64,000 bases of DNA from Tritrichomonas musculus (Eukaryota > Parabasalia > Tritrichomonadida > Tritrichomonadidae), in the NCBI GenBank assembly GCA_039105265.1, contig JAPFFF010000031.1:1488001-1552000 (forward strand), given 5' to 3'. The notes under the pieces are model-generated. The model made no database searches. It worked only from the letters and a program-made list of their open reading frames with translations, and was not told the DNA's origin. A program made the position numbers and the translations under genes. This document shows, piece by piece, positions 61,541 through 64,000 of the stretch (its first letter is position 1; the number at the start of each line of letters is the position of its first letter).

Positions 61541-62958
61541 AAATTCAAAATTATATCTTTCAATTTCATTCAAAATCATATCTTTTAATACTATTCAAAA
61601 TCATATCTTTCAATACTATTCAAAATCATATCTTTTAATATCATTCAAAATCATATCTTTCAATAAAATTCAAAATCATATCTTTCAATACTATTCAAAA
61701 TCATATCTTTCAATAAAATTCAAAATCATATCTTTCAACAGAATTCAAAATCATATCTTTCAATACTATTCAAAATCATATCTTTCAATACTATTCAAAA
61801 TCATATCTTTCAATAAAATTCAAAATCATATCTTTCAATACTATTCAAAATCATATCTTTCAATACTATTCAAAATCATATCTTTCAATACTATTCAAAA
61901 TCATATCTTTCAATACTATTCAAAATCATATCTTTCAATACTATTCAAAATCATATCTTTCAATATAATTCAAAATTATATCTTTCAATGAAATTCAAAA
62001 TCATATCTTTCAATGAAATTCAAAATCATATCTTTGAATGATATTCAAAATCATATCTTTCAATATAATTTAAAATTATATCTTTCAATGAAATTCAAAA
62101 TCATATCTTTCAATAAAATTCAAAATTATATTTTTCAATGGAATTCAAAATCATATCTTTCAATATTATTCAAAATCATATCTTTCAATACTATTCAAAA
62201 TCATATCTTTCAATATAATTCAAAATTATATCTTTCAATGAAATTCAAAATCATATCTTTCAATGGAATTCAAAATCATATCTTTCAATGGAATTCAAAA
62301 TTATATCTTTCAATGAAATTCAAAATTATATCTTTCAATGAAATTCAAAATCATATCTTTCAATGAAATTCAAAATCATATCTTTCAATGGAATTCAAAA
62401 TCATATCTTTCAATATAATTCAAAATTATATCTTTCAATGAAATTCAAAATCATATCTTTCAATGAAATTCAAAATCATATCTTTGAATGATATTCAAAA
62501 TCATATCTTTCAATATAATTTAAAATTATATCTTTCAATGAAATTCAAAATCATATCTTTCAATATAATTCAAAATTATATTTTTCAATGGAATTCAAAA
62601 TCATATCTTTCAATGAAATTCAAAATCATATCTTTCAATGAAATTCAAAATCATATCTTTCAATGAAATTCAAAATCATATCTTTCAATGAAATTCAAAA
62701 TCATATCTTTCAACAGAATTCAAAATCATATCTTTGAATGATATTCAAAATCATATCTTTCAATATAATTTAAAATCATATCTTTCAATGAAATTCAAAA
62801 TCATATCTTTCAATAAAATTCAAAATCATATCTTTGAATGAAATTCAAAATCATATCTTTCAACAGAATTCAAAATCATATCTTTTAATATCATTCAAAA
62901 TCATATCTTTCAATGAAATTCAAAATCATATCTTTCAATGAAATTCAAAATCATATCA

Positions 62959-63102
62959 TTGAATGAAATTTTGATCTAATAATAATTTATAAGACAGCAT
63001 TATACTTGGCAGTTGAAAAAGAAAACATTGAAATAGTGAAACTTTTATTAACGAATGAGAAACTTGATATCAATCTTCTTAATATTTTCAATAATTTTTT
63101 AT
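62959..63102 (+). pseudogene. Ankyrin module 7
   Basis: This is the same module. It is separated from module 6 by the longest uninterrupted minisatellite run, about 1.4 kb. Confidence 0.85.
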
Positions 63103-63520
63103 AAAATTCAAAATTATATCTTTCAATTTCATTCAAAATCATATCTTTTAATACTATTCAAAATCATATCTTTCAATACTATTCAAAATCATATCTTTCA
63201 ATACTATTCAAAATCATATCTTTCAATTGGATTCAAAATTATATCTTTGAATGAAATTCAAAATCATATCTTTCAATATAATTCAAAATTATATCTTTCA
63301 ATGAAATTCAAAATCATATCTTTCAATGAAATTCAAAATCATATCTTTGAATGATATTCAAAATCATATCTTTCAATATAATTTAAAATTATATCTTTCA
63401 ATGAAATTCAAAATCATATCTTTCAATAAAATTCAAAATTATATTTTTCAATGGAATTCAAAATCATATCTTTTAATATCATTCAAAATTATATCTTTCA
63501 ATATAATTCAAAATCATATC

Positions 63521-63664
63521 ATTGAATGAAATTTTGATCTAATAATAATTTATAAGACAGCATTATACTTGGCAGTTGAAAAAGAAAACATTGAAATAGT
63601 TAAACTTTTATTAACGAATGAGAAACTTGATATCAATCTTCTTAATATTTTCAATAATTTTTTA
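63521..63664 (+). pseudogene. Ankyrin module 8
   Basis: This is the last of the near-identical modules. Its frame runs through the terminal TAA directly into the frame of the final ankyrin segment at 63668. Confidence 0.85.
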
Positions 63665-63667
63665 TAA

Positions 63668-63820
63668 AATTCAAAATCCTATTTTAAAATAATAAAATTT
63701 TACACGACAGCATTACATAAAGCTGTAAAAGACGGAAATATTGAGATTATAAAGCTTTTATTGGAACAATCAAATATAAAAAAGGACATTAAAAATGGAA
63801 TTTTTATTATTAATAAATGA
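63668..63820 (+). pseudogene. Terminal ankyrin segment
   Basis: A 50-codon open stretch encodes NSKSYFKIIKFYTTALHKAV followed by KDGNIEIIKLLLEQSN, then a stop at 63818. It is a normal ankyrin repeat, more divergent than modules 1-8, and looks like the natural C-terminal end of the ankyrin gene. Its linker (AATTCAAAATCCTATTTTAA) resembles one minisatellite unit. Confidence 0.7.
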
Positions 63821-64000
63821 AATTGAAAATATATATTTTAATGATTCCTGATAAAATTTATGGAGAAAGCCTCTCGATCTAACCAATGATCCACAAATTA
63901 AAGAATTGTTTACAAGCTAAACATTCTGCCTAATTTAGTAATAAAATAAATATTTCCTTTATATTTTTTAGAATTATAGATATTTTTATTATTTTTCCCC

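Larger units (their letters stand above)
58590..63690 (+). repeat. 25-bp minisatellite array with embedded ankyrin modules
   Basis: There are roughly 150-160 tandem 25-bp units. Each has a nearly invariant 22-bp core, read as ATTCAAAATCA then TATCTTTCAAT, followed by a variable triplet (AAA, ACT, ATA, ATC, GAA, GAC, GAT, GGA, TAC, TGG, TTC and others). The core's sixth-last base is mostly C but sometimes G or T. Because 25 is not a multiple of 3, all frames stay partly open and yield meaningless low-complexity proteins. Eight ankyrin modules of about 140 bp interrupt it. The array fills most of the last 5 kb. Confidence 0.95.

Noticed and set aside
58860-63529. Many 67-117 codon frames reading FKIISFN, QNHIFQ and SKSYLS
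   Set aside because: They are the three phases of a 25-bp minisatellite without starts or domains and are not credible proteins.
58590-63690. CRISPR-like array
   Set aside because: The repeats are directly adjacent with only 3-bp variable triplets, no spacers of useful length, and the setting is eukaryotic.

Overview
The window looks like nuclear DNA of a parabasalid protist, a trichomonad close to Tritrichomonas or Trichomonas. The grounds are very AT-rich spacers, long intronless genes, a large Maverick/Polinton DNA element, and lineage-typical families: TKL-type kinases fused to Sel1 or BspA-type leucine-rich repeats, BTB-like and ankyrin families, and a degenerate metacaspase-like protein. 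No intron was needed to read any gene. The species is an inference.

Layout. 1 to about 15,973: right-hand part of a Maverick/Polinton with genes for a conserved structural protein (cut by the left edge), packaging ATPase, major capsid protein, a long fibre-like protein, integrase, protein-primed DNA polymerase B and several small proteins. The frames seen here are open and no breaks are evident, so the copy looks young; its left end lies outside the window. 16.5-23.5 kb: two kinase genes, one with Sel1 repeats and a tandem octapeptide tail, one with leucine-rich repeats and a Cys-Cys tail. 23.9-26.1 kb: a UBA domain fused to a bacterial-type UGSC-family enzyme in unusually GC-rich DNA. 26.8-34.4 kb: a VPS13-like lipid-transfer protein. 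34.6-35.9 kb: a membrane-bound M28 peptidase. 36.9-37.8 kb: a metacaspase-like pseudoenzyme.

38.2-57 kb is a gene graveyard and transposon landing zone. It holds a broken BTB-like gene, a broken ubiquitin-like/double-kinase gene, an inverted partial copy of that kinase gene, three identical tRNA-Pro(AGG) genes, a broken BTB/leucine-rich-repeat gene, and several non-autonomous DNA transposons that I delimit from terminal inverted repeats and target-site duplications. These are a hAT-like element of 1,618 bp, a TTAA-type element of 1,634 bp, a 226-bp MITE and one stray hAT-like end. Embedded in it is an intact kinase-Sel1-UBR-box gene (48.9-51.2 kb).

57.4-63.8 kb is an ankyrin-family gene followed by about 5 kb of a 25-bp minisatellite in which eight almost identical ankyrin-repeat modules are embedded. 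It appears to be an ankyrin gene whose inter-repeat linker has expanded.

The most novel signals are the UBA-UGSC fusion, the kinase-Sel1-UBR-box protein, the minisatellite with an invariant core and a variable triplet, and a small in-frame hairpin repeat shared by two unrelated Maverick genes. All domain calls are by eye, without database searches.
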